Both the position numbers and the translations under genes were made by a program. Below, in pieces: positions 34,879 through 43,775 of a DNA stretch of 64,000 bases; positions within the stretch are counted from its first letter, which is position 1; every line of letters begins with the position of its first letter. Origin of the DNA: Heyndrickxia oleronia (GTDB taxonomy: Bacteria; Bacillota; Bacilli; Bacillales; Bacillaceae_C); the NCBI RefSeq assembly GCF_017809215.1, contig NZ_CP065424.1:832001-896000 (forward strand). Reading direction: 5' to 3'. The notes beneath the pieces were generated by a model. The model was not told the DNA's origin. It was given only the letters and a program-made list of their open reading frames with translations, and did not search any database.

Positions 34879-34939
34879 GGGACACTGGACCAGACCCTCT
34901 GTCCCGAAAAGCGGGACACGGGGTCGGAACCCGTGTCCC
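34879..34939. repeat. Two tandem 27-bp GGGACAC hairpins, copies 3 and 4
   Basis: Copy 3 at 34879-34905 is degenerate (GGGACACTGGA / CCCTCTGTCCC). Copy 4 at 34913-34939 is nearly intact (GGGACACGGGGTC / AACCCGTGTCCC). They sit between convergent genes and reach to the stop region of the kinase gene. Confidence 0.8.
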
Positions 34940-34940
34940 A

Positions 34941-36197
34941 TTATATTTTTGAGCGCGGAAAAGTAAGCTTTAGGATCGTGCCGATTCCTTTAGTGCTATT
35001 AACGGTGATGGTTCCGTGCATTTCTTCAATGATTTGTCTTGATACCATTAGTCCTAGCCCGGTTCCTTTTTCCTTTGTTGAATAGAAGGGGAGGCCGAAA
35101 TTATCTGCTGCTTCCTTACTCATGCCCTCGCCATTATCCGATATAGTGATGTATACATGTTTTTCATCCGTTGAAACTTCTATATCAATTATTCCATTGT
35201 CATTCGTTGCTTCAATTCCATTTTTAATTAGATTAATAAAAAGTTGCTGTACCCGTTGACTATTCCCATTTATATATATAGGAATGAGGTTTGAGAAGTT
35301 TAATTGAACATTATTAAGAGTAGCAAAGGAAGATAAAGACCGGATAGCCATCTTTATTTCGCGAACAACATCAAGTTTGCTTACCTCACTTGAATGGTTT
35401 TTTCCAAGTGCTAAATAATCAGCAATAATTCCATTCGCTCGATCTACTTCATCTATGCAAATTTTGATATATTCCTTTTCAGAAATGGAAATTCGATTCG
35501 AAGAATGTAAGATTTGCATAAATCCTCTAATACTTGTCATTGGATTACGTATTTCATGAGCCACACTTGCGGCTAATTGACCAATGACATTAAATTTCTC
35601 AGCATTTTGAATTTCTTGTTGTAAGGATCGTTTTTCTAGCTGTGATTCGATTAAATAAATTAATAGGAAAACGACGACGGCGTTTGAGAAAATAAATAAT
35701 GATAATATAATCATGATATTTGATGTGATTGATATTTTTAATACAATACTACCTATTATGTAATGAAGAGCGAGAGTAACGGATAAAAATAAAGTGGACG
35801 TCATCACCTTTTTTCTTAATTTCCAAGAAAAAAAGAGTGACTGTTTTCCATATAAGATTACGCCCATAATGATAATAGCAACTAAAACTGGGGCTATTTC
35901 GGAACCTCCAATACAGAGACGAACTACAATATAAAAAACTGAAATAATAATTCCAAGAAGATTGCCTCCATAGATATAAGCTAAATAAATAGGAATCAAT
36001 CTTAAATCAAGAATTCCGCCTTTATCCATATGAACGGCAAATGATAGTGATAATATGATGGTGAATACACAGGTGATTCCAAAAATTACTTTACTTTTCA
36101 TATCACTTATTTTTCCATTTGCTAGAACCAAATATAGAACGAAAGGGAAGAGCGTCATTAAAATCTGGAGAAGCATTCTTTCTAACTGTATTTCCAC
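34941..36197 (-). CDS. Orphan sensor histidine kinase, KinB-like
   Basis: About 418 residues. Five to six membrane segments at the N-terminus (5TM-5TMR type) are followed by a HisKA domain with phospho-acceptor AASVAHEIRNPMTSIRGFMQI and an ATPase domain with N box (QLFINLIKNGIEA), G1 (ISDNGEGMS) and G2 (GTGLGLMVSR). Layout and H-box resemble B. subtilis KinB, a sporulation phosphorelay kinase. GTG 36197 lies about seven bases after AAAAGGGGG; the longer in-frame start at 36227 would have no ribosome site. No response regulator is adjacent, as expected for Spo0F-feeding kinases. Confidence 0.83.
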   Translation of the reverse strand: MEIQLERMLLQILMTLFPFVLYLVLANGKISDMKSKVIFGITCVFTIILSLSFAVHMDKGGILDLRLIPIYLAYIYGGNLLGIIISVFYIVVRLCIGGSEIAPVLVAIIIMGVILYGKQSLFFSWKLRKKVMTSTLFLSVTLALHYIIGSIVLKISITSNIMIILSLFIFSNAVVVFLLIYLIESQLEKRSLQQEIQNAEKFNVIGQLAASVAHEIRNPMTSIRGFMQILHSSNRISISEKEYIKICIDEVDRANGIIADYLALGKNHSSEVSKLDVVREIKMAIRSLSSFATLNNVQLNFSNLIPIYINGNSQRVQQLFINLIKNGIEATNDNGIIDIEVSTDEKHVYITISDNGEGMSKEAADNFGLPFYSTKEKGTGLGLMVSRQIIEEMHGTITVNSTKGIGTILKLTFPRSKI

Positions 36198-36323
36198 AAA
36201 CTTGCCCCCTTTTTCGACAGATTTCATGGTTTGAATACTATTATTATTCGATATTTATAAAAGAAATCCTTTATTGTAAAAAAAAAGAAGTAGCTTGTAT
36301 TGGAACAAACTACTTCTTAATAA

Positions 36324-37682
36324 TTACCCTATTTCATGACCAGTGACGATGATATATCCAACTAAGAAAATATTGAGTGCAATGATTACGAGTGTACATA
36401 ACCACGAAAGAACTTTAACCCACATAGAGTTCGTGAATTCACCCATTTTCTTTTTACTGCTTGTGAATAATACTAATGGAACGACGGCAAATGGGAGCTG
36501 TAGACTTAAGATGACCTGACTCCATAAAAGCAAGTCAGCAGTTCCCCGTGATCCAGCAATCCATGTAACAATAAATGCTGGTATGACAGCTATCAGGCGT
36601 GTGATCAAACGGCGAAGCCATGGTGAAATTCTGAGATTAACGAATCCTTCCATAACGATTTGCCCTGTTAAAGTACCAGTAATTGTTGAATTTTGTCCAG
36701 ATGCAAGTAAAGCAACTGCAAATAGGGTACTTGCTATTCCGACCCCTAATGTTGGACTTAGTAGTTTATATGCTCCTTCAATTTCAGATACGTCTAATCC
36801 AGTACCATGAAATGCGGCTGCACCTAAAATTAATATTCCTGAATTAATTAAAAAGGCAATCGTTAAAGAAAAAGTTGAATCTAGTAAAGAAAATTTAATA
36901 GCTTCCTTCTTACCTTGTCGATCCCGTGTAAACTGTCTCGTTTGCACTATTGATGAATGCAAATATAAATTATGTGGCATTACGGTTGCTCCTAGAATTC
37001 CTAAAGAAATAAATAGCATCTCTGGATTGGTCACAATTTCTGCTTTTGGAACATACCCACTTAATAATGCTGAAACTTCAGGCTTTGAAATAATCACTTC
37101 AAAAGCAAACACTCCAAATATTGTGGTCATTAAAACAATAATTATGGATTCAATAATCCTAAATCCTTTTTTCTGAAGAAGTAAAAGTAATAGAACATCC
37201 AATGTAGTAATGATTATCCCCATTAATAGAGGAATTCCAAATAAAAGATTTAAAGCAATGGCTGAACCAATTACTTCAGCTAAGTCTGTGGCAATAATCG
37301 CAAGCTCTGTTAGGATCCAAAGAAATACAGCCATCTTTTTACCTGTTGCATCTCTTGTAGCTTGTGCTAGATCTCTGCCGGTTACAATTCCTAGTTTAGC
37401 TGATAATCCTTGCAGTAAAATAGCCATTAGATTTGAAATTAAAATGACAGATAAAAGCGTATAACCAAAACGTGCACCACCTGCAATAGATGTTGCCCAG
37501 TTTCCTGGATCAACATAACCAACCGCGACTAATGATCCTGGACCAGCAAATGCAAGAAATTTTCTCCAGAATCCCGCCTTATTTGGAACCTTAACCGAGT
37601 TATTTACTTCCTCTAGACTTACATTTGAACTTTGTTTGAGCCAACCTTGTTCTTTATGTGTTTGATTAGCATGTGCATTCAT
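36324..37682 (-). CDS. mntH: NRAMP divalent metal (Mn2+) transporter MntH
   Basis: About 452 residues with 11-12 membrane segments. The metal-binding motif DPGNWATS in segment 1 and the MPHNLYLHSS motif in segment 6 are both intact, with the transport signature following. ATG 37682 is five bases after AGAGGTGG. Two MntR-like boxes lie upstream (37720-37739 and 37806-37822), consistent with repression by manganese. No neighbour is co-transcribed. Confidence 0.93.
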   Translation of the reverse strand: MNAHANQTHKEQGWLKQSSNVSLEEVNNSVKVPNKAGFWRKFLAFAGPGSLVAVGYVDPGNWATSIAGGARFGYTLLSVILISNLMAILLQGLSAKLGIVTGRDLAQATRDATGKKMAVFLWILTELAIIATDLAEVIGSAIALNLLFGIPLLMGIIITTLDVLLLLLLQKKGFRIIESIIIVLMTTIFGVFAFEVIISKPEVSALLSGYVPKAEIVTNPEMLFISLGILGATVMPHNLYLHSSIVQTRQFTRDRQGKKEAIKFSLLDSTFSLTIAFLINSGILILGAAAFHGTGLDVSEIEGAYKLLSPTLGVGIASTLFAVALLASGQNSTITGTLTGQIVMEGFVNLRISPWLRRLITRLIAVIPAFIVTWIAGSRGTADLLLWSQVILSLQLPFAVVPLVLFTSSKKKMGEFTNSMWVKVLSWLCTLVIIALNIFLVGYIIVTGHEIG

Positions 37683-37719
37683 GTTTACCACCTCTCAAAT
37701 AGTTGAACAATTATAATTT

Positions 37720-37739
37720 AGTTTCCCTTGGGCAACTTT
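37720..37739. promoter_or_regulatory. MntR-like box 1 upstream of mntH
   Basis: AGTTTCCCTTGGGCAACTTT; on the minus strand the core reads TTGCCCAAGGGAAACT, close to the MntR dyad TTTGCCTTAAGGAAAC. It is 38 bp from the mntH start codon. Confidence 0.6.
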
Positions 37740-37805
37740 TGGTTTAAAAAAGTAGAATTTTTTTATGTACCCATCTTAACACTCTGGTTTGCATTTGTAA
37801 ATAAA

Positions 37806-37822
37806 TTTTGCCTGAGGGAAAC
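37806..37822. promoter_or_regulatory. MntR-like box 2
   Basis: TTTTGCCTGAGGGAAAC, again close to the MntR dyad, lies 124 bp from the mntH start and 120 bp before the divergent hydrolase gene. It could act on either promoter. Confidence 0.6.
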
Positions 37823-37941
37823 ATTTTATTTAATGGTAAAATATATGAACTGAATTTATTTTTCCATCAATTGAAATATTTTGAAACCTTTCCACTATAT
37901 AAACGTATGAAAAATTAAATCTAAAAGAGGGAGTGAAATAT

Positions 37942-39840
37942 GTGAAAAGAAAAAAAATCGTTGGGAAGTGGCTACTTGCAACATCATTAAGTGCAGCTAT
38001 GATTGGAGGGGGATTAACACTACCAGTTCATCCGGTGTCTGCTAACGAATTATCCCAGCAAGTAGAGGATGGTCAGGTTGCGAAGGAATTTCTTTCATTA
38101 GTAAAGGATCAAAAATGGAATGAAATCTATCAATTATTCAATGGTAATCTACAAAAATATTATTCAAAAGAAGAAGTGCCTCAAATTTTTCAAGGACTTA
38201 CAGCTACATTCGGAAAAATACAAACCTTCAATGTTCAAAGTAATGTAAATAATGGCATACATAATAAGGTGACGATGTTGGTCACAGCTGAACTAGGTCC
38301 GTTTAGCTTTGTAGTCAATGTAGATAAAAGTGGAAAGGTAGATGATTTCCATACTGAGATGGCTACTGATCCTAATCAGTTTAGCAATCCATCGTACAAT
38401 CATCCTGAAAATTATTCAGAAAAACAGATACAAGTTGGAGAAGGTGAATTTGCTTTACCAGGAATTTTGACTGTACCTAAAGGAGAGGGACCATTCCCGG
38501 TTGTTGTTCTTGTTCATGGTTCAGGTCCAAATGATATGGATGAGACAGCCTATGGATTTAAGCCATTCCGTGACATTGCAGTAGGATTAGCGAATAAAGG
38601 AGTAGCCGTTCTCCGTTATGATAAAAGGACCAATACTCATGCATTAAAATCGAGCAAGGATCCAAAGTTTTCTATAATGGAGGAAACTGTGCTGGATGCA
38701 AATCTGGCTGTATCTGCACTTAAATCAGTTCCAGAGGTAGATGCAAAGAATATTTATGTGCTTGGACATAGCCAAGGCGGGTATGCTCTTCCGCTTATTT
38801 TAGATAATGATAAGAATCATGAGATAAAAGGCGCAATCGGTGTAGCTGGTCCAACAGGAAAATTCCATGAGCTTTTACTTTGGCAAATGGAGCAATCAAT
38901 CAAGCGTGCTGAAGGAATGAAAGCACCTCAGGAACAAATCGATCAGGCCAAAATGGAATTAGAAGTATATAAAAGTCAATTCTCTATGCTAGACAATCCA
39001 AACTATAATAAGGATCATATTCCAGCTGAATTTCAATTACAACCAGCCTATTGGTGGTTTGATTTAAGAGATTATCAGCCATCCGAATTAATCAAAAAGC
39101 AAGATACGCCTATGCTCTTCTTACAAGGGAATAAGGATATCCAGGTACCAGCAGAGCAATTAGAAAATTGGAAGACTGCTTTAAAGGGTCATGATAATGT
39201 CCAGTTTCGATCCTACCCTGATATGATGCATTTTCTTGTGAATATTAAAGGAGAGGCAAATGGTGTGACTGAATATAGTACACCAGGTAATGTTGCTCCA
39301 GAACTAATCGATGATGTAGCAACATGGGTCAAAACAGGCTCACTAGAAGAGCAGGAACATGTAGATTTATCGATTTTTAAAGATTACAAAAAAGATGCTT
39401 ATTGGTCAGAAGCCTTTGAATGGGCCGTTAATCATGGAATCATCAAAGGGTTTGCTAAGGAGCAACTGCTCAAACCAAATCAACCTATGACTGAAAGCCA
39501 ATACTTGAATGTATTTCTACGATATACATTAGGACAGGATTTAAAGGATGAATCGGTCAAGAATCTCTACACATTAGCGAAATCTTACGAACTACCTGTT
39601 ACCGGAAAATCAAATCATGTCGTAACTAGAGGGGAAGCAGCCATCCTTCTAGTCAAAAGCTTCACAGACAAGAAGATGACAGAAAAAGAAGCGATCCAAT
39701 GGCTCTATGATCATCAAATCGTCAATGGCTACACAGACAAAAAAGGAAATAATCCAAAAAATTATCAATCCTACCAAGCAAAAAAACCTATTACACGAGC
39801 AGACCTCGTAACCATGTTCTATCGAGTACAAAGTATGTAA
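37942..39840 (+). CDS. Exported alpha/beta hydrolase with C-terminal SLH-like repeats
   Basis: About 632 residues. A signal peptide (basic start, hydrophobic core, cleavage near SAN) is followed by a DUF3887-like domain (~35-140) and an alpha/beta hydrolase domain (~150-460). The latter has VVLVHGSGPNDMDE, the nucleophile elbow GHSQGG, a late Asp in GNKDIQVP and a His in MMHFLV. Two SLH-like repeats (YWSEAFEWAVNHGIIKGF; ITRADLVTMFYRVQ) end the protein, suggesting attachment to the cell wall. GTG 37942 is nine bases after AGAGGGAG; an in-frame GTG 37933 overlaps that site. The substrate is unknown. Confidence 0.82.
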   Translation: MKRKKIVGKWLLATSLSAAMIGGGLTLPVHPVSANELSQQVEDGQVAKEFLSLVKDQKWNEIYQLFNGNLQKYYSKEEVPQIFQGLTATFGKIQTFNVQSNVNNGIHNKVTMLVTAELGPFSFVVNVDKSGKVDDFHTEMATDPNQFSNPSYNHPENYSEKQIQVGEGEFALPGILTVPKGEGPFPVVVLVHGSGPNDMDETAYGFKPFRDIAVGLANKGVAVLRYDKRTNTHALKSSKDPKFSIMEETVLDANLAVSALKSVPEVDAKNIYVLGHSQGGYALPLILDNDKNHEIKGAIGVAGPTGKFHELLLWQMEQSIKRAEGMKAPQEQIDQAKMELEVYKSQFSMLDNPNYNKDHIPAEFQLQPAYWWFDLRDYQPSELIKKQDTPMLFLQGNKDIQVPAEQLENWKTALKGHDNVQFRSYPDMMHFLVNIKGEANGVTEYSTPGNVAPELIDDVATWVKTGSLEEQEHVDLSIFKDYKKDAYWSEAFEWAVNHGIIKGFAKEQLLKPNQPMTESQYLNVFLRYTLGQDLKDESVKNLYTLAKSYELPVTGKSNHVVTRGEAAILLVKSFTDKKMTEKEAIQWLYDHQIVNGYTDKKGNNPKNYQSYQAKKPITRADLVTMFYRVQSM

Positions 39841-39860
39841 AAGTAAAACTTAGAGTATAA

Positions 39861-39890
39861 GAGGTTGTCTAATTAGACAGCCTCTTTTTT
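39861..39890 (+). terminator. Terminator after the SLH hydrolase gene
   Basis: gaggttgtct and agacagcctc form a ten-base stem (one wobble) with loop aatt and a TTTTTT tail. A second hairpin, ggaaaatc/gattttcc with a TTTTT tail, lies at 39936-39964 and can serve the opposite lactate permease gene. Confidence 0.85.
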
Positions 39891-40049
39891 ATAAAGAAAG
39901 TATAAAAATTAAACTAGTTTCTATAGCTAAATTGAGGAAAATCTAAATGCGGATTTTCCTTTTTCTCGTCGAGGAGTTAGGAGCTCCAAGTCTTTCTTCA
40001 TGTAACGAGTAATTCGATTAATTAATCGTAAGTGGGTGTTTCTATACAT

Positions 40050-41729
40050 TTATGGAATCATCCAAGTCAATACAGAAGATTGTAAAAATGTAATAATACA
40101 AATAAGAAGCAATAAGAAAAGACTATGTTTAATTGTAAAACGGAATAAATCAGATTCTTTACCTGCTAGCCCTGCAGCCGCACAAGCCACGGCAATGGAT
40201 TGCGGAGAAATCATTTTTCCTGTCACTCCACCGGATGAGTTAGCAGCAAGGGCTAATAATGGATGCATACCGACAGATTGGGCAGATACTTGTTGTAATG
40301 TTCCGAATAAAACATTTGATGAGGTATCCGATCCAGTAATAAAGACACCTAACCAGCCAAGTACAGGAGAGAAAAATGGGAAAAAAGATCCCGTTTTTGC
40401 AAGGGCTAAAGCAAGTGTTGTGATCATCCCAGATGAATTCATTACATATGCAAATGCAACCACTACAACAATCGTTAAAATTGGAAATTTTAATTCCTTT
40501 AACGTTTCTCCAAATACAGAAAACCATTGTTTCCATGAAATCCTTAATACAAACTTCGTAATTATAGCAGCAATGAGAATTGCTGTTCCAGCGGCACCTA
40601 AAAGTTCTAATTTATATGTAGCAGCAATTGGATCACCATTAGCATTAATTACATGATTATTTAACCATGGTACATTTGGATTAAAGGTTATCCATCCACC
40701 AATTAGGTTAATCGCTTTCAAAATAATATTAGAACCTTCGTAATGTCCGACTAATGCTGTTTTAATTTGGGGAATTCCCCAAATAGTAATAAGAACAGTT
40801 AAAATAATAAATGGTGACCATGCTTTAGCAATTTGTCCTTTTGTATAGGTAGGAGTGGTACGTATTGAGTCAGATGAAGCAGCTACCTCTTCATGTGAAA
40901 AGTGGAAAATGGATTTGGGCTTCCAAAATTTCAAGAAGATAGTTAGTACGATTAATGATACTAATGCAGATAAAACATCAGGAAGCTCCGGACCCATAAA
41001 GTTTGACGTGAAATACTGTGTAACTGCAAATGAAATTCCAGATACTAATATGGCTGGAAGAACTTCCTTTGTTTTCTTTAATCCCGCCATTACGATAATT
41101 AAATACAATGGGATAAAGACTGAAATAAAAGGCAACTGCCGCCCCACCATTTTTGAAATTTCCAAAGCGGATTGACCAGTCGGGCCCTCCATTGCAATAA
41201 TCGGTGCACCAATTGCACCAAATGCAACAGGAGCAGTATTAGCTAACAAACATATTCCTGCAGCGTAGAGAGGACTAAATCCAAGTCCAACTAATAGAGC
41301 CGCTGTAATTGCTACAGGTGCACCGAAACCTGCTGCCCCTTCTAAGAAGGCACCAAAGGAAAAAGCGACAAGTAATGCTTGCAAACGACGATCCTCAGTA
41401 ATGGAAACAACAGAGTTTCGAATAATATCAAATTGACCTGTTTTTACTGTAAGTTTATATAAAAATACTGAAGAAACAATAATCCAACCAATCGGAAGAA
41501 TACCATAAATTGCCCCTTGTGTAGCGGACATGACAGGTAAAACAACAGGCATTCTGTAAACGATTACAGAAATAACCAAAGCAATAAGTAGGGTGTAGAT
41601 TCCTGCCTTATATGCGGGCATACGTTTTATAGCTAATGCCCAAAAGAAAAATAGAATAGGAATAAGAGCTACTAATGCTGAGATGTACAGATGATCTTGA
41701 AAGGGGATAAAGTTTTGTACATATTTCAT
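40050..41729 (-). CDS. lutP: L-lactate permease (LctP family)
   Basis: A 559-residue permease with about 13-14 membrane segments. Family blocks: FSFGAFLEGAAGFGAPVAITAALLVGLGF, CLLANTAPVAFGAIGAPI, FFSPVLGWLGVFITGSDTSSNVLFG and NSSGGVTGKMISPQSIAVACAA. LctP proteins import lactate and glycolate with protons. It is divergent from the lutR regulator, and its leader carries the same 15-bp box as the lutABC operon. The ribosome site is GAAGGAAGG. Confidence 0.92.
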   Translation of the reverse strand: MKYVQNFIPFQDHLYISALVALIPILFFFWALAIKRMPAYKAGIYTLLIALVISVIVYRMPVVLPVMSATQGAIYGILPIGWIIVSSVFLYKLTVKTGQFDIIRNSVVSITEDRRLQALLVAFSFGAFLEGAAGFGAPVAITAALLVGLGFSPLYAAGICLLANTAPVAFGAIGAPIIAMEGPTGQSALEISKMVGRQLPFISVFIPLYLIIVMAGLKKTKEVLPAILVSGISFAVTQYFTSNFMGPELPDVLSALVSLIVLTIFLKFWKPKSIFHFSHEEVAASSDSIRTTPTYTKGQIAKAWSPFIILTVLITIWGIPQIKTALVGHYEGSNIILKAINLIGGWITFNPNVPWLNNHVINANGDPIAATYKLELLGAAGTAILIAAIITKFVLRISWKQWFSVFGETLKELKFPILTIVVVVAFAYVMNSSGMITTLALALAKTGSFFPFFSPVLGWLGVFITGSDTSSNVLFGTLQQVSAQSVGMHPLLALAANSSGGVTGKMISPQSIAVACAAAGLAGKESDLFRFTIKHSLFLLLLICIITFLQSSVLTWMIP

Positions 41730-41768
41730 ATATTAACCTTCCTTCAAATGAATTTCATACGGTCAATA

Positions 41769-41783
41769 GGTCATCTGATGACC
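41769..41783. promoter_or_regulatory. LutR-type operator upstream of the lactate permease gene
   Basis: GGTCATC-T-GATGACC is a perfect 7+1+7 palindrome. An identical box precedes lutA. It lies 14-28 bases downstream of the predicted lutP start point. Confidence 0.75.
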
Positions 41784-41804
41784 ATATGTCATATATATTA
41801 AAAA

Positions 41805-41833
41805 ATTATAAATATTTATAAAATGAAAAACAA
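41805..41833 (-). promoter_or_regulatory. Promoter of the lactate permease gene
   Basis: On the minus strand, TTGTTT (41833-41828), a 17-bp spacer and TATAAT (41810-41805). The operator box follows in the leader. Confidence 0.65.
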
Positions 41834-41931
41834 TATGTTTTTCATTTTTCTACTAAATTTTTTTTTTCCTGTCTTGTATATAGTAAGATAGAAAAAGGAA
41901 AATGTTGATTGGATTATCCAGGAGTGATGAA

Positions 41932-42642
41932 ATGGAATATAAAAAAATACAACCCAAAAAAATATATGAGCAAGTAGCTGATGAGTTAGTTGAAATGATT
42001 CGTGAAGGGAATTTGAAGCCAGGAGAAAAGCTAGATTCTGTTCAGCAGCTAGCTGAAAATTTTTCAGTTGGAAGATCTGCCATTCGTGAGGCACTTACAT
42101 CACTAAGAGCAATGGGATTGATTGAACTTAGACAAGGGGAAGGGACCTATGTAAAAAAATTTGAGCCAAACGATATTTCCTATTCGATAGTACAAGCATT
42201 GTTAATGAATAAGGAGGATATTATCCATCTTTTAGAAGTTCGTAAAATTTTGGAGACTGGAATAGTGGTTGCAGCAGCGGAAAAGCATAATGAGGAAGAT
42301 TTAGATAAAATGAAAATCGCCCTTAAAGAAATGAAAAAAGCTACAGTGAATGAAGAGCTAGGTGAACAAGCTGATTTGGCCTTTCACTTAGCAATCGTTA
42401 ATGCCACACATAATCCACTTTTAATAAATCTGATGAGTCATGTTTCTGAACTGATGGTTCAAGCAATGGAAGAAACTAGACGTATTTGGTTATATTCAAG
42501 GGTTAGTACTTTAGAGATTCTATATGAACAGCATAGTAGAATTTTGGAAGGTATTGAAAGTAGAAATAAGGAACAAGCAAGGAATGCGATGCTTGATCAC
42601 CTCGAAAGCGTGGAAAACATGCTTAAGGATTATATAAAATAA
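41932..42642 (+). CDS. lutR: GntR/FCD-family regulator of lactate genes (LutR/LldR-like)
   Basis: About 236 residues. Winged helix at ~10-75 (LAENFSVGRSAIREALTSLRAMGLIELRQGEGTYV) and a helical FCD domain (DLAFHLAIVNATHNPLLINLM, AMLDHLESVENML) with metal-site His residues. ATG 41932 has a CCAGGAGTGATG ribosome site; the in-frame ATG 41902 precedes it and is rejected. It stands between the lactate permease gene and lutABC, each of which carries the same operator, so it is the likely lactate-responsive repressor. Confidence 0.87.
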   Translation: MEYKKIQPKKIYEQVADELVEMIREGNLKPGEKLDSVQQLAENFSVGRSAIREALTSLRAMGLIELRQGEGTYVKKFEPNDISYSIVQALLMNKEDIIHLLEVRKILETGIVVAAAEKHNEEDLDKMKIALKEMKKATVNEELGEQADLAFHLAIVNATHNPLLINLMSHVSELMVQAMEETRRIWLYSRVSTLEILYEQHSRILEGIESRNKEQARNAMLDHLESVENMLKDYIK

Positions 42643-43036
42643 TAGAGAAGAGACGAAAAATAGTTTTTTTCGAATGTAAAAAAATTATCAAATGACCATT
42701 CTTGGAGTCAACAAAATTCTTCATTGATGGCATATGAGTTAACTTTATATCTTTGCGGACATAGGGAATGTTATTTTATTTCTGTATTGTATTAAATAAC
42801 GTACTAAGCTTCAAATACGGATCGAAATTAAGATTATTTTCGGGAATAATTTGAATGTCCGCTTAGATATTAAATTATTTAATATTAAAAAAGTAGCATT
42901 GAACATAAGAATTTATTTCAGCTCATAAATTATAGAAATGCCTAGCAATTTTCTTTTAATAGGGTTTATAATATTAACAGGTCATCTGATGACCTAATGA
43001 GTAAATAATTCTTTATATTTGAAGAAGGTGGAAAAT
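42643..43036. promoter_or_regulatory. Intergenic region with lutABC promoter and operator
   Basis: AT-rich, no ORF. A TATAAT at 42967-42972 with a weak -35 is followed at the expected start point by the operator GGTCATC-T-GATGACC at 42980-42994. Nothing is recognised in the first 300 bases. Confidence 0.7.
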
Positions 43037-43756
43037 TTGAAAGTAAGCTTATTTATTACTTGTCTTGTTGATATGTTTAAGACAGATGTAGGTAAATCCA
43101 TGGTTCAAATATTAGAAAGACTTGGCTGCGAAGTTGATTTTCCAAGTGGGCAGGTTTGTTGTGGACAGCCGTCCTATAACAGTGGTTTTGTAGAAGATAC
43201 GAAACCGGCAATGAAGAAAATGATTACTGTATTTCAAGATTCTGATTATGTGGTCGCTCCTTCCGGTTCATGCGCATTTATGTTTAAAGAATATCCAAAG
43301 ATTTTTTCAGGTGATGCTGAATGGGAAGAGGGAGCAAGAAATCTTGCCGATAAAACTTATGAATTCACACAATTTCTTGTGGATGTATTAAAAGTGGAAG
43401 ATGTAGGTGCAAGCTTGAAAGGAAAAGCAACCTACCATCCTTCCTGTCATATGACACGATTGCTAGGTGTAAAGGATGCCCCTATGAAGCTATTAAAACA
43501 CGTAAAAGGGTTAGAGGTTACACCTTTGCCCAATGCTTCGAGCTGCTGTGGATTTGGAGGAACCTTTTCTGTAAAAATGGGACCAATTTCTGAGCAAATG
43601 GTTGACGAAAAGGTACAGCATGTAGAGGAAACATCCAGTGATTATTTAATTGGGGCGGACTGCGGATGTCTCATGAATATTGGTGGCCGGATTGATCGAA
43701 AAAGTAAACCAATTCAAGTAATGCATATTGCGGAAGTGTTAAATCATCAAGAATAA
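43037..43756 (+). CDS. lutA: Lactate utilization protein A (Fe-S oxidoreductase)
   Basis: A 239-residue protein with two CCG domains: [11 protein letters not shown] with later CHMTR, and SCCGFGG with [10 protein letters not shown]. These cysteine motifs bind Fe-S clusters. The sequence follows B. subtilis LutA from end to end. The TTG at 43037 ([14 protein letters not shown]) is preceded by GAAGGTGG and matches the known N-terminus; the in-frame TTG 43019 is rejected. LutABC oxidises L-lactate to pyruvate. First gene of the operon. Confidence 0.92.
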   Translation: MKVSLFITCLVDMFKTDVGKSMVQILERLGCEVDFPSGQVCCGQPSYNSGFVEDTKPAMKKMITVFQDSDYVVAPSGSCAFMFKEYPKIFSGDAEWEEGARNLADKTYEFTQFLVDVLKVEDVGASLKGKATYHPSCHMTRLLGVKDAPMKLLKHVKGLEVTPLPNASSCCGFGGTFSVKMGPISEQMVDEKVQHVEETSSDYLIGADCGCLMNIGGRIDRKSKPIQVMHIAEVLNHQE

Positions 43757-43775
43757 GGGAACGAGGTGAGATAGA

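Noticed and set aside
40015..40028. CGATTAATTAATCG palindrome downstream of the lactate permease gene
   Set aside because: It lies after the stop codon in AT-rich DNA and no gene start is near, so a regulatory role is not supported.
40036..40656. 206-residue plus-strand ORF
   Set aside because: It lies inside the lactate permease gene on the opposite strand and has no independent support.
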